Assembly (NCBI RefSeq): GCF_014323665.1
Contig: NZ_JABVEB010000012.1
Location: 1-64,000, forward strand
Length of the DNA stretch: 64,000 bases
Direction: 5' to 3'
From: Actinomadura sp. HBU206391
Lineage (GTDB): Bacteria; Actinomycetota; Actinomycetes; Streptosporangiales; Streptosporangiaceae
Below are positions 1 through 8,846 of the stretch, piece by piece. The translations under genes were made by a program, and so were the position numbers. How positions within the stretch are numbered: the stretch's first letter is position 1; every line of letters begins with the position of its first letter. The notes beneath the pieces are model-generated. The model was not told the origin of the DNA and ran no database searches. It saw nothing but the letters and a program-made list of their open reading frames with translations.

Positions 1-377
1 CCAGTGAATCCGCGCATCAGCCTGATGCCCACGGGACCGAAAACACGATCGAGCCAGGCATAGCAAACCTCGGCCAGCCATGACTGCGACACCCATGGCT
101 CACCCGATGCGGTGAAGGAGTAGAGGTCGCGCCTCGGAATCCCGTGCTCCAGGATCCAGTGCCCGGTCTTGAGATGCCAGAGGAACGAGTTGTCGATGAG
201 CGAGCCGAGTTGGACGAGCCAGGCGCCGACCCCGATCGCGACGGTGAACAGCGCCGCGACGCCGGGGGAGGGCAGGGAGAGCAGGGCCCCGAACCTATTG
301 CCGGGTGCTTCCGGACGATCGTCCCCCGTCGCGTCCTCTGCGTCGGCCGACAAGCGTGGTCTGAGAAGGGAACGCAC
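1..377 (-). CDS. Membrane protein, GT-C glycosyltransferase-like, partial (N-terminus)
   Basis: The gene runs off the left edge; about 125 residues are visible. A polar N-terminus of about 30 residues leads into a hydrophobic helix (GVAALFTVAIGVGAWLV) and then a loop reading HLKTGHWILEHGIPRRDLYS and GEPWVSQSWLAE. This pattern (TG.WI..HG.P..D.YS, then PW..Q.WLAE) is typical of the first periplasmic loop of actinomycete multi-pass mannosyl/arabinosyl-transferase-like proteins. The GTG start is chosen because a GAAGAGG Shine-Dalgarno stretch lies 5 nt upstream. It lies in the same direction as the next gene, also a multi-pass membrane protein. The exact substrate cannot be told from this fragment. 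Confidence 0.7.
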   Translation of the reverse strand, partial: MRSLLRPRLSADAEDATGDDRPEAPGNRFGALLSLPSPGVAALFTVAIGVGAWLVQLGSLIDNSFLWHLKTGHWILEHGIPRRDLYSFTASGEPWVSQSWLAEVCYAWLDRVFGPVGIRLMRGFT

Positions 378-513
378 TAGGACCTCTTCGTAACGCTATG
401 GCAGGAGGGGATCAGGATGCGGGCTCGGCCGGCGAATTCCCCGAGCGGTCCCGCGCAGGCGAATGTCCGAAGGCCGGCGCGCCTTCGAACTCCGGCCGTT
501 CGGTCTGTCGGAT

Positions 514-560
514 TTGGGCCCGAGCTTGGGCCTTGGTCTGGGCCCTGTGGCCCAACGGCC
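514..560. repeat. GGGCC-motif cluster between the two glycosyltransferase-like genes
   Basis: TTGGGCCC at 514-521, TTGGGCC at 526-532, CTGGGCCC at 538-545 and two inverted GGCCC copies up to 560 lie in the 242-bp gap between two leftward genes. The same motif recurs in several other intergenic spaces of the first 18 kb. No coding potential is supported here. Function is unknown. Confidence 0.6.
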
Positions 561-619
561 CACAAACGGCCTGCCGCCCTGACGCGTGGCGGTCCGATGG
601 GCGGCATTCCGCGCTCACC

Positions 620-2350
620 TCATCGGGCGGACGGACAGGCCGGGTCGTACCAGATGACCCACCAGGTCCCGTTGCCCTGGGCTCGTTTGAACTGCCAGCC
701 GGGTGGGCGCTCCGGCCAGGTGTCCTGGGCCAGGATGCCGGCGGGCCAGACGACGACGGCCGCGCACACCCCTGGCCCGGGGGGGCCTTGTCGCGAGTCG
801 AACCACTCGGCCTTCGTCCACGAGACCGCGAAGGCGATCCGGGAGACGACCAGCGAGGGAACGTGCACTTCGGTGAGCAATCGGCGGTCGAGCACGACCC
901 CGCCCGTCGGGCCGCCGGGAATGGACGGAATCGGTTTCGCGCGTGGCGCGGCCAGAACGCCGATCAGTACGGTCATGGCGCAGAGGTTGACCACGAGCAG
1001 CGCGGTGAACAACTTCTGGACCCCCCAGCGCCGAAGTCCCCACCACATGACCAGCAGGGCGCACGCGACCGCCGTGGTGACGGGCATCCGCAGTTTGTCG
1101 TAGCTGCCGCCGAGCAGACCTACCTCGGGGAAGTCCCAGCCGATGAAGTCATGGGTACGCAGGCGGCTTCCCGCATAGACGGCGACCCAGAGCGCGGCTC
1201 CGCAGATCAGGGCGACGGCAGCGAGGATCTCTCGTCCGCCCGCCTTCTTCCGCACCACCACGGCCAGGCCGATGAGCATGTACACGAGGGCCAGGCCGGC
1301 GAGATACCGGCCGTAGGCGAAGTTGCCGACGCGGTGCTCGTCGGGCAGTGCGGCCGTGGACGCGTAGGCCGTACCGATCGTGACCAGGAGGAGGACGCCG
1401 ACCATGATGCGGTCCTCCCGAGGCGTGCGGCCACGGAACAGCACCGTCACTACCGTGATCAGCCCCAGCGCTCCAAGCCCCCAAGTGCCTGCGGTCATCG
1501 CCCAGACCTGCCCGACTCCACCCGATATGGCCCACATCTGTCCATCGAAAGCGGACAGGTGCGCCCGCAGAACAGCGCTGAGGTCCAGTGGGCCGTCCGG
1601 GTACAGCGCATCCGCCAGGCGAGAGTTGAGTGTGAGCGCGGCTGCGGACGTGCCTGCGATGATCGCCAAGCCCAGCAAGGCGGAGGGCCTTGCCCGACCC
1701 CTCACCAGATAGGCGGCCATGACCAGGCCCGTCACCGCGACGACGACCGAACCCCTCAAATGCACCGCAAGGGCATAACCGGCGAGCGCGCCGACCAGTG
1801 CCGCGGCCGTCGGGGTCTCATGGCGTACGAATCGGTCCATGGCGAGCAGCCACCCCAACATGACCACGGGTAGCACACCGTCGGCCAGCGCGGTGAGCCC
1901 GAAGAACGTGGAGGCCGGGATGAGGGCCGCCGCCCACGCCAGGGGATAAGCGTGCAGACTGCGCAAGCCGCAGCGCACCAGCATGAAGTAGGCCAACGGG
2001 AAGATGCCGGCACTGACCAGTGCGGTGATGATGCGGGCGCCCCGGTAGACGACCTCGGGGTCGCTGCCGAACAGATACGCCGGAACCAGTAGCAGGGAAT
2101 AACCGCCCTGGTAGAGCGTGGAGCCGGACAGGTCGGCGACCGGCCCGCCGGCCAGCCAGCGGGCGGCCACGAGGTAGCCGCTCTCGTCCGGAAAGATGAT
2201 CGGTGCGTCCTGCCACTGCGAGAGGATCAGCCGAACGATCACTTGGGACGCCCAGCCGAGGACGAGGAGCCACGGTCCCCACAGGAAGGGGCGGGACGGA
2301 GGGGAACTCGGCTGGGTTCGTGGTCGCTCGGTGGCAATCAACCCTGTCAC
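620..2350 (-). CDS. Multi-pass membrane protein, GT-C fold glycosyltransferase-like
   Basis: About 576 residues with roughly ten hydrophobic segments. After the first helix (WGPWLLVLGWASQVIVRL) comes a loop with FPDESGYLVAARWL. An acidic D-E pair in the first external loop is the usual catalytic signature of GT-C enzymes that use polyprenyl-phosphate sugars. A soluble C-terminal domain of about 90 residues ends in WWVIWYDPACPSAR. The GTG at 2350 is preferred because GGTGG lies just upstream; in-frame GTG codons up to 2410 would add 20 residues of poor composition. It may glycosylate the neighbouring surface proteins, which is inference from position only. Confidence 0.75.
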   Translation of the reverse strand: MTGLIATERPRTQPSSPPSRPFLWGPWLLVLGWASQVIVRLILSQWQDAPIIFPDESGYLVAARWLAGGPVADLSGSTLYQGGYSLLLVPAYLFGSDPEVVYRGARIITALVSAGIFPLAYFMLVRCGLRSLHAYPLAWAAALIPASTFFGLTALADGVLPVVMLGWLLAMDRFVRHETPTAAALVGALAGYALAVHLRGSVVVAVTGLVMAAYLVRGRARPSALLGLAIIAGTSAAALTLNSRLADALYPDGPLDLSAVLRAHLSAFDGQMWAISGGVGQVWAMTAGTWGLGALGLITVVTVLFRGRTPREDRIMVGVLLLVTIGTAYASTAALPDEHRVGNFAYGRYLAGLALVYMLIGLAVVVRKKAGGREILAAVALICGAALWVAVYAGSRLRTHDFIGWDFPEVGLLGGSYDKLRMPVTTAVACALLVMWWGLRRWGVQKLFTALLVVNLCAMTVLIGVLAAPRAKPIPSIPGGPTGGVVLDRRLLTEVHVPSLVVSRIAFAVSWTKAEWFDSRQGPPGPGVCAAVVVWPAGILAQDTWPERPPGWQFKRAQGNGTWWVIWYDPACPSAR

Positions 2351-2426
2351 GATGCCACCGTAAACCAGGTGAACTCCGCCCGTGGTCACGCGGTGAATTC
2401 GGGGTCCCACCTGCTTGAGGCCGGAA

Positions 2427-2442
2427 TTGGGCCCTAGGGCCC
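2427..2442. promoter_or_regulatory. Perfect GGGCCCTAGGGCCC palindrome in a divergent promoter region
   Basis: Two GGGCCC hexamers joined by TA form a perfect 14-bp palindrome, preceded by TT, in the gap between a leftward membrane-protein gene and the rightward NlpC/P60 gene that starts 72 bp away. Its symmetry and site suit a dimeric regulator. Similar motifs stand upstream of other genes of this cluster. Confidence 0.5.
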
Positions 2443-2513
2443 TGTGCGAAATTACCGGCGTGCTCTAGTGTCGCAACGGGTCTATTCTGGTTCGAGTCTG
2501 CGGCGGTGGGGTA

Positions 2514-3725
2514 ATGAGACTGGCGCGTTATCGGGATGCCGGGCGCGACAAAGGTTCGACGCAGATCATCATGCTCATGGCGATGGTGTGCGCGTTCGCT
2601 CTGACGCTGATGGCCGTCCAGGTCGCCCAGGCCAATGACATGCGGACGAAGGCACAGACGGCGGCGGACGCGGCCGCCATCGGTGCGTTGACGCCGTTGC
2701 GGGACGAGGCCGTGAGCCTGGCGCAGGACGGCCGTATGCCCGGTATCGGGCTGTGGATGGTCGTTCCTGACAACGACGTGGACGACCCCGTCTACAACAA
2801 GGCCGCGCGGACGTACGCCAACCGCAACCACGCGGACCTCGCCGGAAAGGTGAAGGTCTCCGGCAGCATGGGTTACACCATGAAGGCCAGTGTGCAGACC
2901 AAGGACTGCGTCATCAAGGACCCGGACAAGCTCACGGCGAAGGAGCGGGACGACCTCGCGCACAAACGCAATATCTGCACCGACAACGAGGGCAACGTGG
3001 GGATCCCCGAAGGCAGGGGGACGGCGACCGCGATCGCCCAGTTGAAGATGCCGACTTGCAAATTCCGGTACCAGGTCGTCAATGACCCGGCGCCACTCCC
3101 CCCGGGCGAGGAGCCCGAGGGCGACGCGATTCCGGTGGAACTGAAGTGTGACGGCAAGACCGTGTGGGAGATAGGCCGGACCATCCCACGCTCGCAAATC
3201 ATCCCGGTCTTCAAAATCCGCCTGGTCGCCAAGGAGGACTCCACTCCTTACACGGGCATTCCCATGCCCGACAACTACTCGAACTGGAACGGTGAGCTCC
3301 CGCCGCTGCCCGAGAACGCCTCTGACCTGGTGAAGAAGATCATCGCCTTCGCGTATTCGAAGGTCGGGATGCCGTACGTGTGGGGTGGCGAGTCCGACGC
3401 CGAGGGCGGCTACGACTGCTCTGGAATCATCTACGCCGCCTATCTGTCGGCCGGTGTCTCCATCCCTCGCACGACGTTCGGCCAATGGCCGTTCGGCGTC
3501 CAGGTCCCCGCGGGGAGCGAGCAGCCTGGGGACCTCGTCTTCTTCAGCTCGGGGCCGAACAACGGCCCGAACAGCCCTGGGCACGTCGCGCTGGTGGTCG
3601 ACCCGGCGAAGAAGATCGCCGTCGAGGCCAGCTGCACCAACTGCGGGCCGATCAGGCCGAAGTCCTACGCCGGTCGCAATGTCGTGGGCTTCACCCGCCC
3701 GCTCGCCCGGTTCGGCAAGGAGTAA
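2514..3725 (+). CDS. Membrane-anchored NlpC/P60 (C40) peptidase with TadE/TadG-like N-terminus
   Basis: 403 residues. A short basic leader and one helix (IIMLMAMVCAFALTLMAVQ) are followed by KAQTAADAAAIGAL, the pattern seen after the helix of TadE/TadG-type pseudopilins. A middle region of about 200 residues is unassigned. The C-terminal 120 residues are an NlpC/P60 domain: PYVWGG, GGYDCSG with the nucleophile Cys302, and GHVALVV with His357. These domains cut D-Glu-containing peptide links in the cell wall. RBS GGTGGGG precedes the ATG. A pseudopilin-type anchor on a wall hydrolase is unusual. It starts the run of surface-protein genes of this region. Confidence 0.85.
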   Translation: MRLARYRDAGRDKGSTQIIMLMAMVCAFALTLMAVQVAQANDMRTKAQTAADAAAIGALTPLRDEAVSLAQDGRMPGIGLWMVVPDNDVDDPVYNKAARTYANRNHADLAGKVKVSGSMGYTMKASVQTKDCVIKDPDKLTAKERDDLAHKRNICTDNEGNVGIPEGRGTATAIAQLKMPTCKFRYQVVNDPAPLPPGEEPEGDAIPVELKCDGKTVWEIGRTIPRSQIIPVFKIRLVAKEDSTPYTGIPMPDNYSNWNGELPPLPENASDLVKKIIAFAYSKVGMPYVWGGESDAEGGYDCSGIIYAAYLSAGVSIPRTTFGQWPFGVQVPAGSEQPGDLVFFSSGPNNGPNSPGHVALVVDPAKKIAVEASCTNCGPIRPKSYAGRNVVGFTRPLARFGKE

Positions 3726-4232
3726 CCCGCCGGGGTGGGGCCGCCGGACGCCAGACGGATCGCCGGCGGTCCCGTCGTCATGGGCAGCGCGTTTCTGACG
3801 GCGCACGGCCAGGCCCACCATTATGTGTAAGGCCGCATTTTGTGCGGCGATTATGGTCGTCTCTTGCGGTTCGGTCACTTGCGGCATTTCCTGCCTTGAA
3901 GACCTGTGAATTGCGGCGACTCTCGTCATTTGGAATGGCTTGAGAGAGTGCAACAGGCGGGCGTACGCCGCGGGCCGGAGACCGTGCGGCACGGTGCTCC
4001 GCGGTTGGAACGGCGGGGGTCGGCGCCAAGTGCTCGACCGCGGATCAGATGGGTCTTCCGGCCCAGGTTTCAGGCCTGACCGACGGCCGGGCGACCGTCG
4101 GGTGAAGAGTAGGGAAATAGCCTCTGACCTGCGAAGAAAGCAGTTCCGGGTTGGGCCTGGGGTTGGGCCCTCGGGCCCATCCGCAACGCCTGAGTGCCGT
4201 GTCAACCTCCTGGCGTGTTCCTTTTCACGCGC
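3726..4232. other. Intergenic region with inverted repeat and GGGCC motifs
   Basis: No credible gene is seen. An imperfect terminator-like inverted repeat (CCGCCGG 3741-3747 / CCGGCGG 3763-3769) follows the NlpC/P60 stop. A more AT-rich stretch lies at about 3820-3945. Near the next gene are GGGCC at 4153-4157 and GGGCCC at 4165-4170 and 4173-4178, 55 nt before the proposed GTG start. Confidence 0.55.
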
Positions 4233-5828
4233 GTGGCGGTGAACGGGCGGATCCCCGCTGACCGTGGCGCCGGACCGGTCGAGTACCTGGCTGTCGTGCT
4301 CTTCATTGCGATAATTGCCGCTGCCCTTCATCTGTCCGGGGTCGGGGGTGGTGTCGCCCGTTACGTATCAGCGGCCGTATGTGAGGTCGGAAAGAATGGC
4401 GGGCTGGTCGAGCGTTGTGAGCCGGTGGGGCCTGATCCCGCGTTGCCGCCCGGGCAGCCAGTGGTGCTGCGACCGGAGAATCCCTGCTATGGGAGCATCG
4501 AGAACGACTACGGCGAACTGACGGCCACCATTCCGGTTCGCTATATCGACGTCCGGGGCGGCAGCCGGATCGGTTATCAGATCCGCAAGATCGTGAAACC
4601 GGGCCAGCCGGACAAGTGGCAGGTCCAGATCTATGGTTGGGGTGAGCTGTCGGCGGCGACGCCGGGAGTGCCCGAAACGCAGCTCGAGTCCGATGACCCG
4701 CTCGGCATCGACCCGAGAAAGCTCGAGCTTCCGGCCGGGATCTGGATCGGTGGCAACCTCACGCTGGGCGACACCTACGAGTTCGACAGCGAGAAGGAGG
4801 CCACCGGTTTCCCGTGGGAATATGCGGAGAAACGTCTTAGGCAGTTCGGCGATGCGGTCATCAGCTCGCATCCGGTGACCGGCCCGCTGGTGGGTCTCGC
4901 CAAGCACCTGCCGTGGGTGGGCGATGACATCGAGAAGGTGCTTGAGGGCGATCCGCTGCCGCCGAGAAAGGAATGGTCGCTCGAGGCGGGGCCGACCGGA
5001 GGCTTCACCGGGAAGATGAACATCTTGAAGGTGGGCGGATCGCTCGGGATGCGCGGTTGGCGTCTGCTCGGAGTCCGCCATGCCGCCAACGGGGAGTCCA
5101 CGTTCACGGTCAGGGACTCGGGAGAGGTGGAGCCCTCGATCATCATCGACCTTGGAACGCTCCTGCCGCCGAGTGTGCGCAATCGGTTCAACGGCAAGGT
5201 GAACGAGGGGATCGACGAACTCGAGAAGCTGGCGGCGAAGAAGTTCGGTGCCGGGTTCAGGCTTCCGGCGAAGATGCGCGAGCACTTGAAGAAGAACTGG
5301 CCGGACCTCGGGGTGACCGCCAAGGCCAAGGGAACGATCACGTACCAGGTCACCATGGACCGCAACGGTGATCCGGTGAGGTTCACCAAGCTCGTGGACA
5401 CTCAGCTGAACTGGTACGGGCGCCTCGCGGACAAGGTGAGCACGAAGAACCAGCGCAAAGAGGTCGCCGGCAACCTGCTGGTGCCGCTCGGAGGCCATCG
5501 GACCATCGAGCAGAGCACCCTCGGACTGAACGACTCTGCGAACCTGCGGGCCGTACAGGACTTCGGCCTGTACGCGCCGCTGGGAGTCGGCGCGGAGCTG
5601 ACGCCGGCCGCGGACCGGCTGCGGGAGCGGTTCGAGGCGGCCGGCACCACGACCCGGCAGAGCTACGACTCGGATGCGGGCAACGTCAAGATCAGCGGAA
5701 ACGCGGCGAGCAGACGCGGCAGCGTCCTCGGCGAGCTGAAGCTCGAAGTGGAGGACAACAGGCTCTCCGGCGCCGAGATCTGGGAGAGCGGGAAGGGGTG
5801 GGTGCCATGGACCGCCTGCCACGGTTGA
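4233..5828 (+). CDS. Pilin-leader protein with unknown C-terminal domain (GWVPW-tail type, copy 1)
   Basis: About 531 residues. The N-terminus carries DRG-AGPVEYLAVVLF and a helix. This fits the Flp/type IVb prepilin rule of a Gly cleavage site, then Glu at +5 and Tyr at +6 (G12, E17, Y18 from this start). The helix is followed by AAVCEVG and a second Cys, a motif shared with five other proteins here. The remaining ~470 residues match no domain I recognise; they end in GWVPWTACHG. The next gene (6062) is a paralogue with the same plan. Start choice is uncertain: GTG at 4194, 4215, 4233 or 4239 are all in frame and none has a good RBS. Likely membrane-held with the bulk outside. Confidence 0.75.
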   Translation: MAVNGRIPADRGAGPVEYLAVVLFIAIIAAALHLSGVGGGVARYVSAAVCEVGKNGGLVERCEPVGPDPALPPGQPVVLRPENPCYGSIENDYGELTATIPVRYIDVRGGSRIGYQIRKIVKPGQPDKWQVQIYGWGELSAATPGVPETQLESDDPLGIDPRKLELPAGIWIGGNLTLGDTYEFDSEKEATGFPWEYAEKRLRQFGDAVISSHPVTGPLVGLAKHLPWVGDDIEKVLEGDPLPPRKEWSLEAGPTGGFTGKMNILKVGGSLGMRGWRLLGVRHAANGESTFTVRDSGEVEPSIIIDLGTLLPPSVRNRFNGKVNEGIDELEKLAAKKFGAGFRLPAKMREHLKKNWPDLGVTAKAKGTITYQVTMDRNGDPVRFTKLVDTQLNWYGRLADKVSTKNQRKEVAGNLLVPLGGHRTIEQSTLGLNDSANLRAVQDFGLYAPLGVGAELTPAADRLRERFEAAGTTTRQSYDSDAGNVKISGNAASRRGSVLGELKLEVEDNRLSGAEIWESGKGWVPWTACHG

Positions 5829-6001
5829 CCGCCATGGCTCTGGTCCACATAGGGCACGAGAGTGCCCGCACGCAATGGTGTCGATGGACAACATTCAGTC
5901 GCTGCGACAGGGGAATCATCACATATGAGAACGTTGCGAGGTGTGGTGAGCAGAACACTGTTTAAGCAGTTGTCACCACATGTTAACAGCATGTGAACTC
6001 T

Positions 6002-6037
6002 TTGGGCCCTTAAGTCCATTAGGTCCGATTTTGGGCC
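6002..6037. repeat. GGGCC-motif cluster upstream of copy 2
   Basis: TTGGGCCC (GGGCCC at 6004-6009) and TTTGGGCC (GGGCC at 6033-6037) lie in the 233-bp gap between the two GWVPW-tail genes, ending 25 nt before the next start. The rest of the gap is relatively AT-rich (5890-6000), fitting a promoter region. Confidence 0.55.
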
Positions 6038-6061
6038 TATGGGCTCATCCCCACAGTTCAC

Positions 6062-7621
6062 GTGCGTGTAAGCATGCGTTCTGTGTGGAAAATGGTCGCG
6101 AAGCCAGCGCGCTGGTGGCGGGGTAGTGAGCGTGGTGCCGGAGCCACCGACTACCTCGTGGTCCTGCTACTCATCGCCGTTCTGGCCGGGGCCATCGCGG
6201 TGTCACCGGCCGCGGGCGGTGTCCGGTCCGGTATCGAGAAGGCGATCTGCAGGGTCGGGCAGGCGGGCGGGCTTCAGAAGGAATGCGAGCCCGCCGGGGA
6301 CAAGCCCCCTCCTCTCGTCGCGGTCGATCCGGACATGCCCACGGCCAACTGCCTGACCGACATCGATTACGAGTACTTGGAGAACACCACCTCGGCCAGA
6401 TTGAAGCGCGTCGACATTCTGACCGATGGGGGCGGTCAGATCACCCTCCGGCGCTATGTCCAGGGCAACGGCAAGCCCGATCTCTGGCAGGTCTGGGACA
6501 TGGGGTGGTCGGACGCCGGTGTCGGCACCCCGGGTGAGAACAAGTTCAAGGCCGGCATCTGGGCGGCGATCGCGGGCTCCAACACCGAGATCTACAACTT
6601 CACCGACGAGAAACAGGCCAGGGACTTCTACGAGCAGTTGAAGGACTACCGCCTCGGGAACTGGTTCAAACTCGCGGTCCGGACCAATCCCATCAGCGGT
6701 GCGGTCGTCCGGCTCGGCAGTTGGATGTTCGGTGACGGCGTTGACGAGTTCTGGGGCGGTAAGGAACCTGATCGCAAGCCCTCCCAGGAGGTCTACGACG
6801 GCGGCCTGTGGTTCGGCGGGTTCAATGACGTCGCGCTCGGCAAACTGCCGTTCTCGATCGTGGGCAAGGACTGGGGAACCGCTTCGGGCGGCGTCTGGAA
6901 GGACAACGACACGGGGGAGACCACCTACTACCTCCAGGGCAGTGACCAGCTCATGGAGTCGCTGGAGATCGACATCGAGAGGGCGCTCAAGGCTCTCGGA
7001 CTCGATAAGAAGACGACTGCGAACCTGAACAAGGCCATGGACTGGATGGAACAGCAACTGAGCAAGCAGCTCGGGACACCCATTAAGTTCCCTGATGGCC
7101 TGCGCAGGGGGCTGGCGACCGACAGCGGCGTCGGGGTGGGCCTCCGGGGGACGATTTCGCGATGGTACGGCCTCACCGTCGACAAGAACGGAAAGCCGGT
7201 GAGCTTCGTACAGCTCGACGATGTACAGGGCTCGTGGCATTTGCGAGGCGACATCAGCGTGGGTCCTCTGGGCTTTTGGTACCAGAACTCCATGGACGGC
7301 GTCCGGTGGCGGACCACGAAGACGCTGGACCTCACCGATCCGAAGCAGATGGGCGCCCTCTCGCTGGTCCTGAGGCAGGCGGGGCAGGGCGCGGGGGGAA
7401 CCATCGTCGCCCCCTTCCTCTTGGACGAGCTCTTCGACAAGGGACTTGGGACCATGGGCAAGGTCGACTATGACTACGAGGTGACCACGGCCAATCCCAA
7501 CCTGAACGCCGGCATCGGCGCAATGAGCTTCGAGTGGGAGGGCGGAAGCAGCAAGGCGACGAGCGCCCAATACTTCAAGCCGGACGTCGGATGGGTGCCG
7601 TGGGAAAAATGCGGTCTGTGA
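6062..7621 (+). CDS. Pilin-leader protein with unknown C-terminal domain (GWVPW-tail type, copy 2)
   Basis: 519 residues. SERG-AGATDYLVVLLLIAVLAG gives a Flp-like leader with Asp rather than Glu at +5 and Tyr at +6 (G25, D30, Y31). KAICRVG follows the helix, then a second Cys (KECEP). The ectodomain parallels the upstream gene: both have a 'KPDLWQVWDMGW/QPDKWQVQIYGWG' stretch after about 120 residues and end in a GWVPW..C tail (here GWVPWEKCGL). No enzyme motif was found. ATG at 6074 is an alternative start. The downstream lipoprotein gene may be translationally coupled through a GTGA overlap at 7618. Confidence 0.75.
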   Translation: MRVSMRSVWKMVAKPARWWRGSERGAGATDYLVVLLLIAVLAGAIAVSPAAGGVRSGIEKAICRVGQAGGLQKECEPAGDKPPPLVAVDPDMPTANCLTDIDYEYLENTTSARLKRVDILTDGGGQITLRRYVQGNGKPDLWQVWDMGWSDAGVGTPGENKFKAGIWAAIAGSNTEIYNFTDEKQARDFYEQLKDYRLGNWFKLAVRTNPISGAVVRLGSWMFGDGVDEFWGGKEPDRKPSQEVYDGGLWFGGFNDVALGKLPFSIVGKDWGTASGGVWKDNDTGETTYYLQGSDQLMESLEIDIERALKALGLDKKTTANLNKAMDWMEQQLSKQLGTPIKFPDGLRRGLATDSGVGVGLRGTISRWYGLTVDKNGKPVSFVQLDDVQGSWHLRGDISVGPLGFWYQNSMDGVRWRTTKTLDLTDPKQMGALSLVLRQAGQGAGGTIVAPFLLDELFDKGLGTMGKVDYDYEVTTANPNLNAGIGAMSFEWEGGSSKATSAQYFKPDVGWVPWEKCGL

Positions 7622-7638
7622 CAGGTACGGCGATACAG

Positions 7639-8214
7639 ATGACGATGAGGGTGCGGACGCTGGCGGCCGCGGTGGCGTGTGCGGCGGTGCTGGCCGGCTG
7701 CTTCGCGGGCGACCCCGAAAGAGCCACCCCGGCCGGTTTCGTCCGATACCGGGGTGAGGGGTACACGTTCGCCTACCCGGCCGGATGGACGCTTCGGCGC
7801 GCCACCGACGAGCGCGGGCACCAGCTGCTCCACATCGATGGTCCGGACGTCACGCCCGGGGTCTCACTGGGCCAGGTGTCGGTGGGCCGGGAGAGGCCCG
7901 CCAAGCTCCCGTTCGAGGAACAGCTGGGGCAGTATCGCGCACTGAGCGTCATGTCGGGCCGCAAGGTCAGTGTCGACCGTGAGGTGAAGGTCAGCGGAGC
8001 CGAGCGGGCGCATCGGTTCGAGGCCGTTCAGCCCGTCAGGACGAGTGGGGGCCAGCCGGCTCAGCTGCAGATCATCGACATCTATGTGCTGACCGAGGAC
8101 AGGACACTGCTGGACTTCGTCGTCCGCGCACCGGAGGGCGGCGCCGCCACCGCCCGCCTTCCGGAGGTGCTCGCGTCGTTCCAGGTGAGACCCGTGGAGA
8201 GAGGACAGGGATGA
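7639..8214 (+). CDS. Lipoprotein (first copy of a duplicated pair)
   Basis: About 191 residues. The signal TLAAAVACAAVLAGC is a clear lipobox (LAGC), so the protein should be lipid-anchored on the outer face of the membrane. The mature part has GFVRYRGEGYTFAYPAGW and ends with an LPEVLASFQV motif, shared with the paralogue at 8847. This resembles the PsbP/LpqN-like fold of actinobacterial lipoproteins, which is a tentative assignment. ATG at 7639 or 7645 or GTG at 7618 could serve as start. Its stop overlaps the next ATG (ATGA), so the two are translationally coupled. Confidence 0.75.
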   Translation: MTMRVRTLAAAVACAAVLAGCFAGDPERATPAGFVRYRGEGYTFAYPAGWTLRRATDERGHQLLHIDGPDVTPGVSLGQVSVGRERPAKLPFEEQLGQYRALSVMSGRKVSVDREVKVSGAERAHRFEAVQPVRTSGGQPAQLQIIDIYVLTEDRTLLDFVVRAPEGGAATARLPEVLASFQVRPVERGQG

Positions 8215-8654
8215 GCAAGCGAGGGACCGACCGCCGGAGGGTCGCGGCGGCGGTGGGACTGACCGTGGGCGTGGCACTGGCCGGAGTGACCGTCGCCGTC
8301 GTCGTCGTGGTCATCGTGAGCGGGACCGCCACCGAGTTCGCGCTGTCGGACGGTTTCTTCTGGGCATCCGCCGTAGCCGCGGTGTTCGTACAACTGCTCG
8401 TCGGGACGCTCGCCGGGCGGCTGGCTGCGCCCCGGCTGCGCCGTGCCGGGGTGACCGAGGGCTTGCCGCGCTACGCACTGGCCGCGGCCGGGCCGGCGAC
8501 GGTCTCGCTGCTGGCCAGTCTGCACCCGGTGGAGGGGATTCCACCGGTGCCCGGAGTCCTTCTGCCGGTCGTCGCCGCGGCGGGCGGCGCCGCGATGGGC
8601 GTGCGCTGGGCCGCGGGCCGCCGGTATCGGAGCGGGGCGGCCGTCAGGTACTGA
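8211..8654 (+). CDS. Small integral membrane protein (first copy)
   Basis: 147 residues, with about four membrane segments (VAAAVGLTVGVALAGVTVAVVVVVIV; FFWASAVAAVFVQLLVGTLAG; YALAAAGPATVSLLA; GVLLPVVAAAGGAAMG) and short basic loops. It starts inside the stop of the lipoprotein gene (ATGA). The downstream pair at 8847/9404 repeats the same order, and the LSDGFFW / LGDGFSW loop is shared. No known function; probably works with its lipoprotein partner. Confidence 0.7.
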   Translation: MSKRGTDRRRVAAAVGLTVGVALAGVTVAVVVVVIVSGTATEFALSDGFFWASAVAAVFVQLLVGTLAGRLAAPRLRRAGVTEGLPRYALAAAGPATVSLLASLHPVEGIPPVPGVLLPVVAAAGGAAMGVRWAAGRRYRSGAAVRY

Positions 8655-8846
8655 GTGTCCGGCGGCTGAACCCCATGGCGTCTCGGCGAGCGATGGACGA
8701 CGGTCCGGTGAACAGTCGGCGATCGGTCGCGGCACCGTCCCCCGGCCGACTTACGATCTTCCCGTTGGGTCCGATGGCTCGTGTCGCCGCCGGCCGTTCC
8801 GCAGCGGAACGGGGCGAGTGGGGTCGCAGGTGTGCGGGAGGCAGGG

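Noticed and set aside
398-1873. 491-codon open frame on the plus strand
   Set aside because: Antisense to the multi-pass membrane protein; composition is typical of a mirror frame.
2480-2512. GGTTCGAGTC, like a tRNA T-loop
   Set aside because: No T-stem pairing or acceptor, anticodon or D arms can be built around it.
1818-4331. 837-codon open frame on the minus strand
   Set aside because: It runs antisense through the NlpC/P60 gene and in another frame through the membrane-protein gene. The product is Arg/His/Pro-rich with no domain; a shadow of high-GC coding.
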